Source of the DNA: Marilutibacter spongiae
GTDB taxonomy: Bacteria; Pseudomonadota; Gammaproteobacteria; Xanthomonadales; Xanthomonadaceae
Direction of reading: 5' to 3'
Assembly: GCF_014145325.1 (NCBI RefSeq)
Contig: NZ_JACHTF010000020.1
Span: 1 to 64,000, forward strand
Length of the DNA stretch: 64,000 nt
Positions within the stretch are counted from its first letter, which is position 1. Every line of letters starts with the position of its first letter. Both the position numbers and the translations under genes were made by a program. A model generated the notes under the pieces. That model was not told the origin of the DNA. It did no database searches and worked only from the letters and a program-made list of their open reading frames with translations. Shown here in pieces: positions 24,797 through 33,317 of the stretch.

Positions 24797-25545
24797 CAGG
24801 ACTCCTGCGGGATTTCCATGCGACCGAAGCCGCCCAAGGTCGGATCGAGCGCGCCTTCGCTGTCGAACAGCGCGGTGCCGGTCAGGCTGATCTCTCCGAA
24901 GCTGGAATTGATCAGCGGCAGGCTCGCGATCGGCTGGAACTTCACCCGGTACAAGTGCAGGCGCACCGGACTGTTGTCGAGCGTGTTCACGCCGTGCAGG
25001 TACAGGTAGCGCTCCGGCGGCGGCGCGGTGAAGAACGGCAGGCTGGTGAACGCCTCGTGGGTGTAGTCGGCCGTCAGCGGCTGGGTGTAGCCCGTCGGAT
25101 CGATGATCCGGACGATTCCGCCGGCGGCGTTTTCCAGTACGAAGTCGCCCGAATCCACGGGCGCCGGGGTGGCGTCGTTGAGCGTCAGCGCCGACACGTT
25201 GGCCCCCTTGGCCAGCACGATCCGGTCACCGGCCACCAGGGCGTCCGGCAGCGCCTCGTCCGTCACGCTGGCGCCGGCGACGTTGTTCGGCGTGGCATAC
25301 AGGCCCAGCTGCAGGTTCTCGGCCGTGCCGTAGCGCAGCACCAGCCCCAGGCTCACGCGGGTGGCCGTGGTCAGCTGGGCCGACTGCAGGCGGTTGCCCG
25401 AGTAGGTTTCGGTGCGGTCTTCGGTGTCGGTCTCGAAGGTCAGGTCACAGGACGACTGGTCGCCCACCCAGAACAGCTTGCCCGGCTTGGGGCCCGCGAG
25501 GCGGGTGCCGAGCTCGATACGGCCCTGGAAGCTGAAGTCTTTCAT
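24796..25545 (-). CDS. Major tail tube protein
   Basis: 249 aa. Begins FSFQGRIELGTRLAGPKPGKLFWVGDQSSC with later FEISLTGTALFDSE-like ending (FGEISLTGTALFDSEGALDP): a pattern of phage tail-tube proteins, with a central insertion (residues about 90-150). The gene lies right before the G/GT chaperone, the universal place of the tube gene in siphoviruses. About 60 bases separate it from the neck protein gene. Confidence 0.8.
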   Translation of the reverse strand: MKDFSFQGRIELGTRLAGPKPGKLFWVGDQSSCDLTFETDTEDRTETYSGNRLQSAQLTTATRVSLGLVLRYGTAENLQLGLYATPNNVAGASVTDEALPDALVAGDRIVLAKGANVSALTLNDATPAPVDSGDFVLENAAGGIVRIIDPTGYTQPLTADYTHEAFTSLPFFTAPPPERYLYLHGVNTLDNSPVRLHLYRVKFQPIASLPLINSSFGEISLTGTALFDSEGALDPTLGGFGRMEIPQES

Positions 25546-25609
25546 CGCGGCGATCTCCGGTTAAACGATGAGGTCAAGGAATCGGGGGCCGCAGGCCACC
25601 GGTCGGGGT

Positions 25610-26209
25610 TCATCCGCTGGCGCTCTTTCGCCCACGGCGTTCGTAGGATTCGCGCAGGCGGTCGACCTCGGCGGCGAGCACGCCGCGGGCGAAGTCGGCG
25701 ATGCGCTCGGGGCGGCGCCCCTTGGCCAGGGCCTGGGCGATCGTGGCGCCGTACTCGACGGCCAACGGCTCTCGGCGTTTGCCCTTGTAGCGGCCCGCCG
25801 TCATCGGCCGCGGGGCTCCGGACCGCGTCACGATCTGCGTGTTGCCGCTGAGCAGGCGGGCCTTGAAGGCACCCTGGTGCAGCTCGCGCTTGCCGCGGAA
25901 GATCGCGGCGGTCACGCCCTTGCGCACCTGGCGGGCGCCGAAGTTCAACAGGCCGATGCCGCGTCCCCAGCGGCCGGACAGCGAGATACCGTTGCCGTCG
26001 CCGCGAACGATGAGGTCCTGATTGATGCGCCCGGCCTTCAGGTTGTACTCGGCCTGGATATCGCGACGCGCGAACACCGGCAGTCGGCGCTTGAGGGTGG
26101 CGATCGCGCGGTCCTGCACGTACGGCAACTGCGCGCCCAGCGCCTGGGCATTGCGCACCGCGGCCAGTTCGCCCTGCAACTCGAAGCGGACGTTGTCCCG
26201 GCGCGTCAT
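25610..26209 (-). CDS. Neck / minor tail protein (lambda gpZ-like)
   Basis: 199 aa from the ATG at 26209 that overlaps the previous stop (ATGA). The basic, mainly helical N-terminus (IATLKRRLPVFARRDIQAEYNL) followed by beta segments with ISLSGRWGRGIGLLNFGARQ is typical of prophage minor tail protein Z, which helps complete the head-proximal tail end. The position between tail terminator and tube gene fits. Confidence 0.7.
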   Translation of the reverse strand: MTRRDNVRFELQGELAAVRNAQALGAQLPYVQDRAIATLKRRLPVFARRDIQAEYNLKAGRINQDLIVRGDGNGISLSGRWGRGIGLLNFGARQVRKGVTAAIFRGKRELHQGAFKARLLSGNTQIVTRSGAPRPMTAGRYKGKRREPLAVEYGATIAQALAKGRRPERIADFARGVLAAEVDRLRESYERRGRKSASG

Positions 26210-26628
26210 CGCCGATACCCCGTGCGCAGCATCGACTGCGAGGCCATGACGGGCAGGCCTTCCGGCCGGTCCAGATACACCGCCTCCAGCCACTGCAGCG
26301 GCAGTGCACCGGGGAGGGGCAGCCACTGGTCCAGAGCGGCCTCGATGTCGTCGGTGATCGCCACCACCAGCGCGTGCGCGTTGTCGAACCCGACCGGCAC
26401 CTGCGCCTCAATGATGAGGTCGAACTCACGCTGGCCACGCACGCGCTCGTTGTCGCCAACGATGCTGCCGCTGTAGATGGTGATCAGCGGTGCGTCCGGG
26501 TCAGTCTTACTGGGCTCAATGCGAACGTCGTCGCCGGCATCGGTGTGGTAGCCGTTTGCGATGCTGATGACCTGCAGGCGCGCCTGGATGGCCTGGAGGA
26601 TCGCCCAGGGGATCGGGGTGTCAGCCAA
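26206..26628 (-). CDS. Tail terminator-like protein
   Basis: 140 aa if translation begins at the TTG at 26628, which gives (M)ADTPIPWAILQAIQARL, a usual beginning for tail-completion proteins. The open frame extends upstream to 26694 but through the previous gene. Segments DLIIEAQVPVGFDNAHALVVAITDDIEAAL and WLEAVYLDRP agree with a gpU-like alpha/beta fold. Evidence is order plus overall pattern. Confidence 0.6.
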   Translation of the reverse strand: MADTPIPWAILQAIQARLQVISIANGYHTDAGDDVRIEPSKTDPDAPLITIYSGSIVGDNERVRGQREFDLIIEAQVPVGFDNAHALVVAITDDIEAALDQWLPLPGALPLQWLEAVYLDRPEGLPVMASQSMLRTGYRR

Positions 26629-26917
26629 GGAGCACCACCCGGGCCACATAGCCGTCGTCGCTGTCGACGTCATCGACCTTGCGGGCCACCCCATCGATGG
26701 TCACGAGGTCGCCGACCTTGGGCCGCCACTGCGGCACCTTGAAGCTCGCCACCGTGACCTGGCCGATCTTCTGGCCGTGGTCACCCAGGCGCGCGACGCC
26801 TTCGTCGATTATCAGGCGGACGGGCACGGCCACGTCGAGCCCGCGCTGGACCGTGCCGTCGACACCGAAGACCTCGAACAGGCTGTCGTCCATGTCGGTG
26901 AACGCCGGGTCCAGCAT
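26621..26917 (-). CDS. Head-tail joining protein (FII-like)
   Basis: 98 aa from the ATG at 26917, which overlaps the Rz1-like stop. It is beta-rich: VPVRLIIDEGVARLGDHGQKIG, ASFKVPQWRPKVGDLVTIDG and KVDDVDSDDGYVARVVLL. The pattern (GDxVxxDGxxxxVxxVxxDDxxxxxLxL) is that of lambda FII-like head-tail attachment proteins. It is separated from the other head genes by the lysis cassette. Confidence 0.65.
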   Translation of the reverse strand: MLDPAFTDMDDSLFEVFGVDGTVQRGLDVAVPVRLIIDEGVARLGDHGQKIGQVTVASFKVPQWRPKVGDLVTIDGVARKVDDVDSDDGYVARVVLLG

Positions 26918-27213
26918 CACAGCAGCACCCCATTGGCCTTGTGTCGCTCGATGCATTGGGCGCAGGCCTTGCGGCGCGCCTCGCACTGGTCCAGCTGGCC
27001 GACCAGCGGCGCGATGACCTGTTCGCCCAGCTCGCGCCAGGCCTCGGGGCTGTCCGGGTCGCGGGGCGTCCACGCCGGCGCCTGTGTATTGCAGGGCACG
27101 TAGCACAGGGCATTGCACAGGGCCGGGACGGCCGGCGGCGGCGGGCCGGGGCGCTTCGGCCCACAGCCGGCGAGCGCCAGTGCGAGGGCCACGGCCATCA
27201 GCAGCTGGGTCAT
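26917..27213 (-). CDS. Outer-membrane spanin Rz1-like lipoprotein
   Basis: 98 aa with a lipoprotein signal: LALALAGC, acylated Cys near residue 17, followed by a Pro-rich stretch (KRPGPPPPAVP). The C-terminal half has a helix with QLDQCEARRKACAQCIERH. It overlaps the Rz-like gene by four bases (ATGA). Together they would bridge the periplasm and fuse the membranes in the last lysis step. Seven further cysteines beyond the lipobox, several spaced i, i+4, are unusual. Confidence 0.75.
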   Translation of the reverse strand: MTQLLMAVALALALAGCGPKRPGPPPPAVPALCNALCYVPCNTQAPAWTPRDPDSPEAWRELGEQVIAPLVGQLDQCEARRKACAQCIERHKANGVLL

Positions 27214-27572
27214 GGCGTCGCCCCCGAGAGCCGGTTGAATGCCTCCACGCGCGCCGCCCCGGGGCCGCAGTTGCCCGGCATCGGCGGCAAGTTGCGCTCG
27301 ACCGTACGGAACTCGGTGACGCGCTCGCGCCCGCGCTCGACCAGGGACGCCAGGTATGCGAGCAGCGCCACGTTGTCGGCGTCCGCAGCCCGTGCCACGC
27401 CGTTCACCACGTCCAGTCGGCCGTGCAGCGCCGCGATGGCGCCCGCGTCCCGGGCCGCCTGCAGGGCGGCGTCCGCCCGCTCACCGGCGCCGCCGGCGCG
27501 GTAGAGCTGCAGGCCGTTGCCCAGTAGCGACAGGGCCAGGGCGATGGCCAAGGCGATCGCTATGCGCGTCAT
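27210..27572 (-). CDS. Inner-membrane spanin Rz-like protein
   Basis: 120 aa from the ATG at 27572. The N-terminal TM helix (IAIALAIALALSLLGNGLQLY) is a signal anchor, and the rest is an Ala/Arg/Glu-rich helix predicted to be coiled coil in the periplasm. The gene immediately precedes an overlapping small lipoprotein, the diagnostic Rz/Rz1 pairing. Confidence 0.75.
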   Translation of the reverse strand: MTRIAIALAIALALSLLGNGLQLYRAGGAGERADAALQAARDAGAIAALHGRLDVVNGVARAADADNVALLAYLASLVERGRERVTEFRTVERNLPPMPGNCGPGAARVEAFNRLSGATP

Positions 27573-27847
27573 GCGATTCGCCCCCGCTGCAGGCGCCAGC
27601 GCCACAGCCAGTGCGCCATGTGCAGCGCCACGCCGATGCGGAACAGGATCTCCCACCAGTGCGCGGGGTGCCCGCGCAGTTCGGAAATGGCGATCGCCAT
27701 CGCGCCGACGGCCACGAACACCAGGGCGATCTGGCTGGCATGGTGGCGCACGCAGCGCGGGCGGCCATGGCGCAGGTAGAAGTACATGGCCACGAACCAG
27801 ATCACACCGCAGGCCATCAGGTTCGACGCGGTCCAGAGCCAGCTCAT
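27569..27847 (-). CDS. Small membrane protein, second holin or antiholin candidate
   Basis: 92 aa from the ATG at 27847, one base after the stop of the holin gene. Three hydrophobic segments (LWTASNLMACGVIWFVAMYFYL, IALVFVAVGAMAIAI, ILFRIGVALHMAHWLW) separated by basic loops. It lies between holin and Rz, so an antiholin or second holin is likely. No family match claimed. Confidence 0.6.
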   Translation of the reverse strand: MSWLWTASNLMACGVIWFVAMYFYLRHGRPRCVRHHASQIALVFVAVGAMAIAISELRGHPAHWWEILFRIGVALHMAHWLWRWRLQRGRIA

Positions 27848-27848
27848 T

Positions 27849-28217
27849 TCAGGTTGCCTCCACCTTGCGCTCGACGAAGCGGTGGCCGAGGTTCCAGATC
27901 GACTGGAACGCCAACGCGCACAGGCCCGCACGCGCACTGGGGTCGACCTTGGCCGCCATGGCACCCAGGCCGATGAAGTCGACGTGCGGGAGCACCAGCG
28001 AGAACCACGCGCCCGAAAACGCCATCGCCACGATCCCGAACACCACGCGCGGGATGCGCGTCTCGGGCTCGCCCTTGCGAAAGTAGAAGCTCAGGGTCGC
28101 GCCCAGCAGCGCGGCGATCAGGACGCCGTACGGCACGCCCAGAATGACCATGCCCACGGCGCCGCTGGCGGCCGGGACCTGCTTGGACATGACGGTGGCG
28201 AATACTTCGTTGCGCAT
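27849..28217 (-). CDS. Holin
   Basis: 122 aa from the ATG at 28217, overlapping the endolysin stop (TGATG). Three TM segments: GAVGMVILGVPYGVLIAALLG (first), VFGIVAMAFSGAWFSLV and a region around LCALAFQSIWNLG, with a basic C-terminus. Size, topology and position next to a muramidase are those of phage holins that permeabilise the inner membrane to release the endolysin. Confidence 0.7.
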   Translation of the reverse strand: MRNEVFATVMSKQVPAASGAVGMVILGVPYGVLIAALLGATLSFYFRKGEPETRIPRVVFGIVAMAFSGAWFSLVLPHVDFIGLGAMAAKVDPSARAGLCALAFQSIWNLGHRFVERKVEAT

Positions 28218-28741
28218 CAGGCTCCCCCCTGTTCTGCCAGCAGTGCCGTGGCGAAGACCCGACACAAGCGGCGGCTCCAGCCGAGCCCGAACGTGTCGTC
28301 CAGGTGGTCCAGGAGCATGTAGTCGTGCATTCGCAGTGCCGCGTACTCTTCAAGCTCGGCGCGGCCGGCTCGTGCCGCTGCGGCAAGCGTCCGCGGACCG
28401 ATCTGGCCATCGACCTTGACGCGCAGGGCCTTCTGCAGGAACTGCTTGGCATCGCCCTCACCTTGGTTCACACATGCGTCGAACGCGAGCAAGGCCAGGC
28501 CCAGTGGCAGTGCGTCGCCGTGAATCGGGCGCCAGTACATGACGTCGTAAATCACCTTGGCCTGAAGGAGCGTGAGGCTGGAAACCGATGCGGGCAGGTG
28601 CTGGATCACGCCTCGTGCCCGATCCAGGGTCCGTTGCGTGATGCCCAGGTTGGTGTGACCGCCCGGGTCCGCGGCGTGGTTGACCTCGCCACCCTCGTGA
28701 CCGAGCAAGATCCGCAGGCAGTACTCGAATGCCGAACTCAC
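28217..28741 (-). CDS. Endolysin, GH108-type muramidase
   Basis: The preferred start is the GTG at 28741, eight bases after GGAG; an ATG at 28759 is possible. 174 aa. The N-terminus has the GH108 active site, LLGHEGGEVNHAADPGG, with the catalytic Glu in HEGG, followed by HTNLGITQRTL. The second half with LRVKVDGQIGPRTLAAA is the PG-binding_3 segment. No signal peptide, so release by the holin is expected. It cuts the glycan strands of peptidoglycan. Confidence 0.9.
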   Translation of the reverse strand: MSSAFEYCLRILLGHEGGEVNHAADPGGHTNLGITQRTLDRARGVIQHLPASVSSLTLLQAKVIYDVMYWRPIHGDALPLGLALLAFDACVNQGEGDAKQFLQKALRVKVDGQIGPRTLAAAARAGRAELEEYAALRMHDYMLLDHLDDTFGLGWSRRLCRVFATALLAEQGGA

Positions 28742-28844
28742 GGCCGACGCTCCATGCAAGCGATCACCCCACCCGCTGCCGGGACGAGTCGGCGGCGGGC
28801 GGGGGTCGCCTCAGGGAAGCGATGGCGGGGCTGCGGGGTCACGA

Positions 28845-29201
28845 TCAGCTGCCGGCGACGCCGCTGCCGGGGGTCAGCTTGACCTTGACCGTGGTCGCGC
28901 CGTTGCCGGCGGCCTCGATCGCGACGCCGAAGGCGTTGAGGTCGCCCGCGCCGCCAGCGGCGATGATCACCTCGCCGACGTCGGAGTCCCAGTTGACCGC
29001 AGCGCCGACGGGAATGACGGCCGTCGACAGCTTGGGCAGCTCCCACACGCCCTCGATCTGTACGGCACCGGTGTCGCCATTGGCGATGTCGGCGATCGGA
29101 ATGGCCAGCAGGATGCCCACGATCAGGGGCACACCCGAGGACAGGTTGGCGCCGGCGGTGTAGTCGATGACATTGCCCGGCTGGATGAAGTTTTTCGCCA
29201 T
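28845..29201 (-). CDS. DUF2190 capsid decoration-like protein
   Basis: 118 aa: NFIQPGNVIDYTAGANLSSG, PLIVGILLAIPIADIANGDTG and AFGVAIEAAGNGATTVKVKL are the signature of DUF2190 proteins, found next to major capsid genes and thought to be head decoration or fibre proteins. It follows the capsid gene by 80 bases and precedes the lysis genes by about 100. Confidence 0.85.
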   Translation of the reverse strand: MAKNFIQPGNVIDYTAGANLSSGVPLIVGILLAIPIADIANGDTGAVQIEGVWELPKLSTAVIPVGAAVNWDSDVGEVIIAAGGAGDLNAFGVAIEAAGNGATTVKVKLTPGSGVAGS

Positions 29202-29281
29202 GAGGGTTCTCCGAGAATGGCGTTACGGGGAGGCGTGCTTCGAGCTCGGTGGGGCGGCCATCAGCCGCCCCACCCGTCCCG

Positions 29282-31495
29282 TCACGCGCCGGGGTTCTTG
29301 GCCAGGGCGATGTGATCGACCGCGGCCGCGGCCGCGTCGAGGCGCACCTTCCACTCGGTGCCGTCGACGTTCCAGCCCTGCTTGGACTCCAGGTACGGCT
29401 CCTGGCGGCCGTCGAGGTAGCCCACGACGATGCCGTCGTAGAACGTCGGGTCGGCCACGCCATACCAGGCGGCCGGGTCGGCGGCGTCCAGGCGCGGGTC
29501 CTCGATCACCTCGAAGGTGTTGCGCACGATGTTCGGGGTCGTGTTGTTCTTGCTGCCGCTGACCTCGAACTGGCTCTCCAGCACGGTCCGCGCCAGGCCA
29601 CCCAGGCCCACCGGCACCACCAGGAACTTCAGCGGCACGCGGACCACGTTGCCAGCGGCGTCCTTCTGGGTGGCCATCAGCACGCGCATGCCATCGACGG
29701 TGGTGGTGCTGATCGCCGAGCCGGGATTTACCAGGTTGTTGTGGTCGGCATGGAACAGGGCCTTGCCATCCGACATCACCGGGTTGCTGGTGAAGATCGA
29801 GAACACCGCATTGCCCAGGGTGCGCTTGGCGGCCTGGCCCATCTTGCGCGGCACGTCGGCCAGGGCATTGAGGTCGTCGTTGATCACTGCCTGGCGGGTG
29901 ATGCTGAACATCTTGCCGTAGGTGACCAGGCGCAGCGGGCTGCCGGACTCGTTGAAGGTGCCGTACTTGTACTCGCTGCCTTCGGGCACGATGTCCAGGT
30001 TGCTGAAGCGGCCCAGGCCCGCCAGGCTGGTGGGCTTGAAGTCGGTCAGCGTCACCGGACGGGTGAACAGCGGGAAGACCTCCGGCGATTCCTCGTAGCC
30101 GCGCTTGAGCGACTTGTGCGCGACGTCGCTCAGCAGCAGCGGGAAGTCGCTGGTGCTGTGGGTGAACGAGCTGGCCACGATCTCCATGCGGTCCATGCCC
30201 CGGGTGTTCACCCCTGCCGCTTCCGCGCAGGCGCGCGACAGCTCGAACATGGTGTGGCCGCGGAAGGGGTTGTCGCCTGCCGCGCGGGTCACGCCCAGGC
30301 GCGAGTCGATGGCCAGCGCCATCGCCTGGCGCTTCTTATCCCGGTCATCGTCACCGGCCGCCACGGCGGCGTTGCCGTTCATGGGCTCGCGGCCCTGGCC
30401 GATGAGCGCCAGGATGCGGCGGCTGACGTCGTCCGCGGTGACCTCCGGGTCGGCACCGGCGATCACCTCGTCGTAGTACGACCGCACATCCGGGTGGCCC
30501 AGGTGCGGGGTGGCGATCGCGCGGATCTCGGCGTTGCGCGCCTGCAGGGCCGCGATCGGGCTCTCGGCGTTCTGCGGGTTGGCCGCGGGTTCGGCCGCCG
30601 CGGTGCGGGTCGGGTTCGGCATGTCGATGTCCTCATGGATGCCGGACACGGCCGGCGAAGTGGTGCCGGCGGCCGCCGGCGAACGGGGGGTGGGGTGCGC
30701 GGCAGCGGCGGCCGTCGCATGGGAGTCGCGCGGGTGAAGCAGCGCGTCGAGCTGTGCGGCGATGTGCTGGGGCGCTCGTGCGGACAGGCGCTGGAGAGCG
30801 GCCGCGCTCGCGGCGGCGTCCTCTTCGGCTTCCTCCGGCGCCTCGGCATCCACAGCCTCATCGGCCAGGCCGGCATCCACGGCCTCCGCGGCGGTGTACC
30901 AGTAGTCCTTGCCCGACGCCCACAGGGCTTCGAACTCGCTGGCCGGACGCCCGCTCTTGCGGGCATAGCTGGTGGCCATCGCCTTGCCGAAGGTGTCCAG
31001 CACGTCGGCGTACTCGCGCAGCTCGGCGCTGTTGCCGTAGGCGAAGCCCCACGGCGCGTGCAGCATCATCAGGGTGTTGTCGGGCATGGTGATCGTGTCG
31101 CCGGCCATCGCGATCAGGCTGGCGATCGAGGCCGCAATCCCATCGATGTGCACGTCGATGGTGGCGCCCTCGCTCGCCTTCCGGCGCAGGGCGTTGTAGA
31201 TCGCCACGCCGTCGGAGACGGCGCCGCCGTAGCTGTTGATGCGCACCACGATGGTGCTGGCGCTGATATCGCCCAGTTCGTCGACCACCGACTTGGCGGT
31301 AACCGTGTCCTCCCACCAGCTCTCGCCGATGTTGCCGTAGATCAGGAGCTCGGCCTGGTCATCGCCGGCCTCGGCGCGCACCTCCATGCGGCCGGGAACG
31401 GCGCGGGCAGCCGCCGCGGCCGAGGTACGCCGGTCGCCGCCGCGGCCCAGGATGGCGCGCATGGCCTGCGGAATCTTCTTCAGCTTGATGGTCAT
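29282..31495 (-). CDS. ClpP-like prohead protease fused to major capsid protein
   Basis: 737 aa. Residues about 40-215 form a ClpP/SppA-like protease with the nucleophile S123 in HIDGIAASIAS and H146 in MLHAPWG. An Ala/Pro/Glu-rich linker (about 215-300) follows, then a scaffold-like helical part and the HK97-fold capsid (DFPLLLSDVAHKSLKRGYE, FNESGSPLRLVTYGKMFSITRQ, HNNLVNPGS, VGYLDGRQEP). In many phages these are separate genes. The protease should cut itself away from the capsid during maturation. An internal start (see 30622) may make capsid protein directly. Start overlaps the portal stop. Confidence 0.9.
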   Translation of the reverse strand: MTIKLKKIPQAMRAILGRGGDRRTSAAAAARAVPGRMEVRAEAGDDQAELLIYGNIGESWWEDTVTAKSVVDELGDISASTIVVRINSYGGAVSDGVAIYNALRRKASEGATIDVHIDGIAASIASLIAMAGDTITMPDNTLMMLHAPWGFAYGNSAELREYADVLDTFGKAMATSYARKSGRPASEFEALWASGKDYWYTAAEAVDAGLADEAVDAEAPEEAEEDAAASAAALQRLSARAPQHIAAQLDALLHPRDSHATAAAAAHPTPRSPAAAGTTSPAVSGIHEDIDMPNPTRTAAAEPAANPQNAESPIAALQARNAEIRAIATPHLGHPDVRSYYDEVIAGADPEVTADDVSRRILALIGQGREPMNGNAAVAAGDDDRDKKRQAMALAIDSRLGVTRAAGDNPFRGHTMFELSRACAEAAGVNTRGMDRMEIVASSFTHSTSDFPLLLSDVAHKSLKRGYEESPEVFPLFTRPVTLTDFKPTSLAGLGRFSNLDIVPEGSEYKYGTFNESGSPLRLVTYGKMFSITRQAVINDDLNALADVPRKMGQAAKRTLGNAVFSIFTSNPVMSDGKALFHADHNNLVNPGSAISTTTVDGMRVLMATQKDAAGNVVRVPLKFLVVPVGLGGLARTVLESQFEVSGSKNNTTPNIVRNTFEVIEDPRLDAADPAAWYGVADPTFYDGIVVGYLDGRQEPYLESKQGWNVDGTEWKVRLDAAAAAVDHIALAKNPGA
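30622..30635 (-). promoter_or_regulatory. Internal Shine-Dalgarno and ATG for capsid-only product
   Basis: Reading leftwards, TGAGGA (30635-30630) lies seven bases before an in-frame ATG (30622) that starts MPNPTRT, residue 292 of the fusion. It sits exactly in the linker between protease and scaffold/capsid, so translation here would give a 446 aa capsid precursor without protease, similar in logic to lambda C/Nu3. Sequence seen; use inferred. Confidence 0.55.
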
Positions 31496-33066
31496 TCGGG
31501 CTCCTTCAGCGCGAGGGCGCGGGCAAGGCTCCGCCGCGATGCGCGCGTGTCGTCGGGGTTCGTGCCTTCAGGCGTCGACTGGCCGGCGGTCTGGTCTCGC
31601 CAGTCCTCACGCAGGCGCAGCACCTCTTCTGGGTCGTTGCCCGACAGCAGGATGTTCTGCTGTGGCGCCTGCCAGCCGCGGTCCTCCATCTCGCCCCGGG
31701 CCAGCGCTTCCTTGAGCGGATCGATCCAGGGCATCTGCGGCCGCACGAAGATGGCGGCCATCAGCTCGCGCTGCGTCCAGCCACGTGGCAGGCGCACGAT
31801 GCGCGCCAGCAGGCAGGCCTGGACGAAGCGGGTCCAGATCGGGCGCATCGTGCGTGCAGTGAAGAACTCGCCGAGCATGGCGTACGCGCCCCACTGCTCC
31901 ACCAACTCCTGGCGCTGCGCGGAATAGGTACCGTCGTAGTTCTTCGACACGGAACTGTGGCTGGTGCTGGTACCCCCGGCGACCCGGCGCAGTTGGTCGT
32001 TGATGTAGACCGCGACGTTCGGGTTGGGACGCTTGCTGTCGAGGATCTCGATCTGCTCGCCGGGCAGCAGGTCGTCGCCGATCATGCCGGGCACCATCGT
32101 CAGGGCACGGTAGGCCGCCGCCTCCAGCGCCTGCCCGGTGACGGGGTCTTTGCTCGAGCCATAGCCGCTAGCGTCGCCCTTGATGATCTGCGCGCACAGA
32201 CTGGCGGCGACCTTGGCCGCGATGCGCTCGCTGTCCTCGTAGTCCTGGATATCGCGCAGCCGGTTCATGACCGGGGCGAACATCGACAAACCGCGCACCT
32301 GGTGGATGCGGTCGATGTTGGCGAGCTGACAGATGAACTCGGCCGGCACGCGCTTGGTCTCGGCCTTCCAGTACAGGCCGTCGCCCGGGTGCTGCTTGTA
32401 GACGTGCCAGGCGACCGGGCGCCCCCAGGCATTGCGCTCGACGCCCTGCCGGATGTTGCGGGCCTCGTCGTTGAAGTCGAGGGGGATGAGGTCCGCCTCG
32501 AGCATCTCGATCGAGAACGGCACCTCGGTGCCGTGGTCGAGGTACGGGATGCGGCCGGTCAGGTCCTGGAAGAAGGACTCGCCGTCGCGAGCGCAGCCAC
32601 CGAACAGGAGCTGCTGCGACTTCCCGAAATCGTGCTGCCAGGTGACCTCCGGGCGGTCCCACCACAGGTCCCAGGCATCGCGCAGGTCCTGCGCCAGGCC
32701 GCGATCGACCTTGCCGCCGCGCCGGCGTGGCGCCGGGATCACGTCAATGCCCGACCCGACCACGTTCTGCACCAAGACCGAGAGCACGGTCCGCGCCACG
32801 TCGTGGTCGCGGCACAGCGCACGGGCGCTGTCGCGCAGTTGCTTGGCGTCCAGTCCCACGATGCGGTCACCACTGCCGTGATCGATCGCCATCTTGCGGC
32901 TGCGGCTTGGGCGGGTGGCTTCGTGGACCACCGCCTGGACGCGCCGGGCCGAGTCCAGCTCGCGGCGGGTCTGGTCGTGGCGCGCCTCCGCAGCGATGAC
33001 CGCGTGATCCGTGGGGATCAGGGCCTGCAGGCGCTCACGGGCGACGGTGGCGGTCAAGCCCGCCAT
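31492..33066 (-). CDS. Portal protein (lambda-type)
   Basis: 524 aa. Segments typical of lambda-family portals: DARARSALCRDHD-like N-terminal part (LRDSARALCRDHDVARTVLSVLVQNVVG), AWDLWW, DGESFFQDL, EADLIPLD, WHVYKQHPGD, FICQLANIDRIHQVRGLSMFAPVMNRL and VAGGTSTSHSSVSKNYDGTYSAQR. It forms the dodecameric DNA gate at one capsid vertex. It overlaps the gpW-like gene at its start and the protease-capsid gene at its end. Confidence 0.9.
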   Translation of the reverse strand: MAGLTATVARERLQALIPTDHAVIAAEARHDQTRRELDSARRVQAVVHEATRPSRSRKMAIDHGSGDRIVGLDAKQLRDSARALCRDHDVARTVLSVLVQNVVGSGIDVIPAPRRRGGKVDRGLAQDLRDAWDLWWDRPEVTWQHDFGKSQQLLFGGCARDGESFFQDLTGRIPYLDHGTEVPFSIEMLEADLIPLDFNDEARNIRQGVERNAWGRPVAWHVYKQHPGDGLYWKAETKRVPAEFICQLANIDRIHQVRGLSMFAPVMNRLRDIQDYEDSERIAAKVAASLCAQIIKGDASGYGSSKDPVTGQALEAAAYRALTMVPGMIGDDLLPGEQIEILDSKRPNPNVAVYINDQLRRVAGGTSTSHSSVSKNYDGTYSAQRQELVEQWGAYAMLGEFFTARTMRPIWTRFVQACLLARIVRLPRGWTQRELMAAIFVRPQMPWIDPLKEALARGEMEDRGWQAPQQNILLSGNDPEEVLRLREDWRDQTAGQSTPEGTNPDDTRASRRSLARALALKEPE

Positions 33067-33317
33067 CAGATCCGGCCTCCGAAGTCGGCCTGGGAGAAGC
33101 GGCCCCCACCATTTGCGACGCGCGCATCGCGATCCACGACCGTCTGCAAGCGGGCGATCTCTTTCTGGACCGCCTCAAGGTCTGCGCGCGTCAGTTGCCG
33201 GTCGCCGAAGCGCACCGACTGGCCCGAGAGGATCTTCGCCTCGGCGGCCAGGTAGAGGTCGAGTCGCTGTTGGTTGAGGGTCGGCACATGAGTAGGTTGC
33301 CGGGGTCGCGCGGACAT
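33066..33317 (-). CDS. gpW-like head-tail joining protein
   Basis: 83 aa; a GTG at codon 11 is an alternative start. The core LYLAAEAKILSGQSVRFGDRQLTRADLEAVQKEIARL follows the lambda gpW pattern (helix, GxxVxxxxRxVxYxxxDLxxLxxxIxxL). It lies between terminase and portal, as in lambda. It helps stabilise packaged DNA and attaches the head completion proteins. Confidence 0.75.
   Translation of the reverse strand: MSARPRQPTHVPTLNQQRLDLYLAAEAKILSGQSVRFGDRQLTRADLEAVQKEIARLQTVVDRDARVANGGGRFSQADFGGRI

Noticed and set aside
29249-31927. 892-codon open frame on the plus strand
   Set aside because: Antisense to the protease-capsid gene, with the composition of a shadow frame and no start signal.
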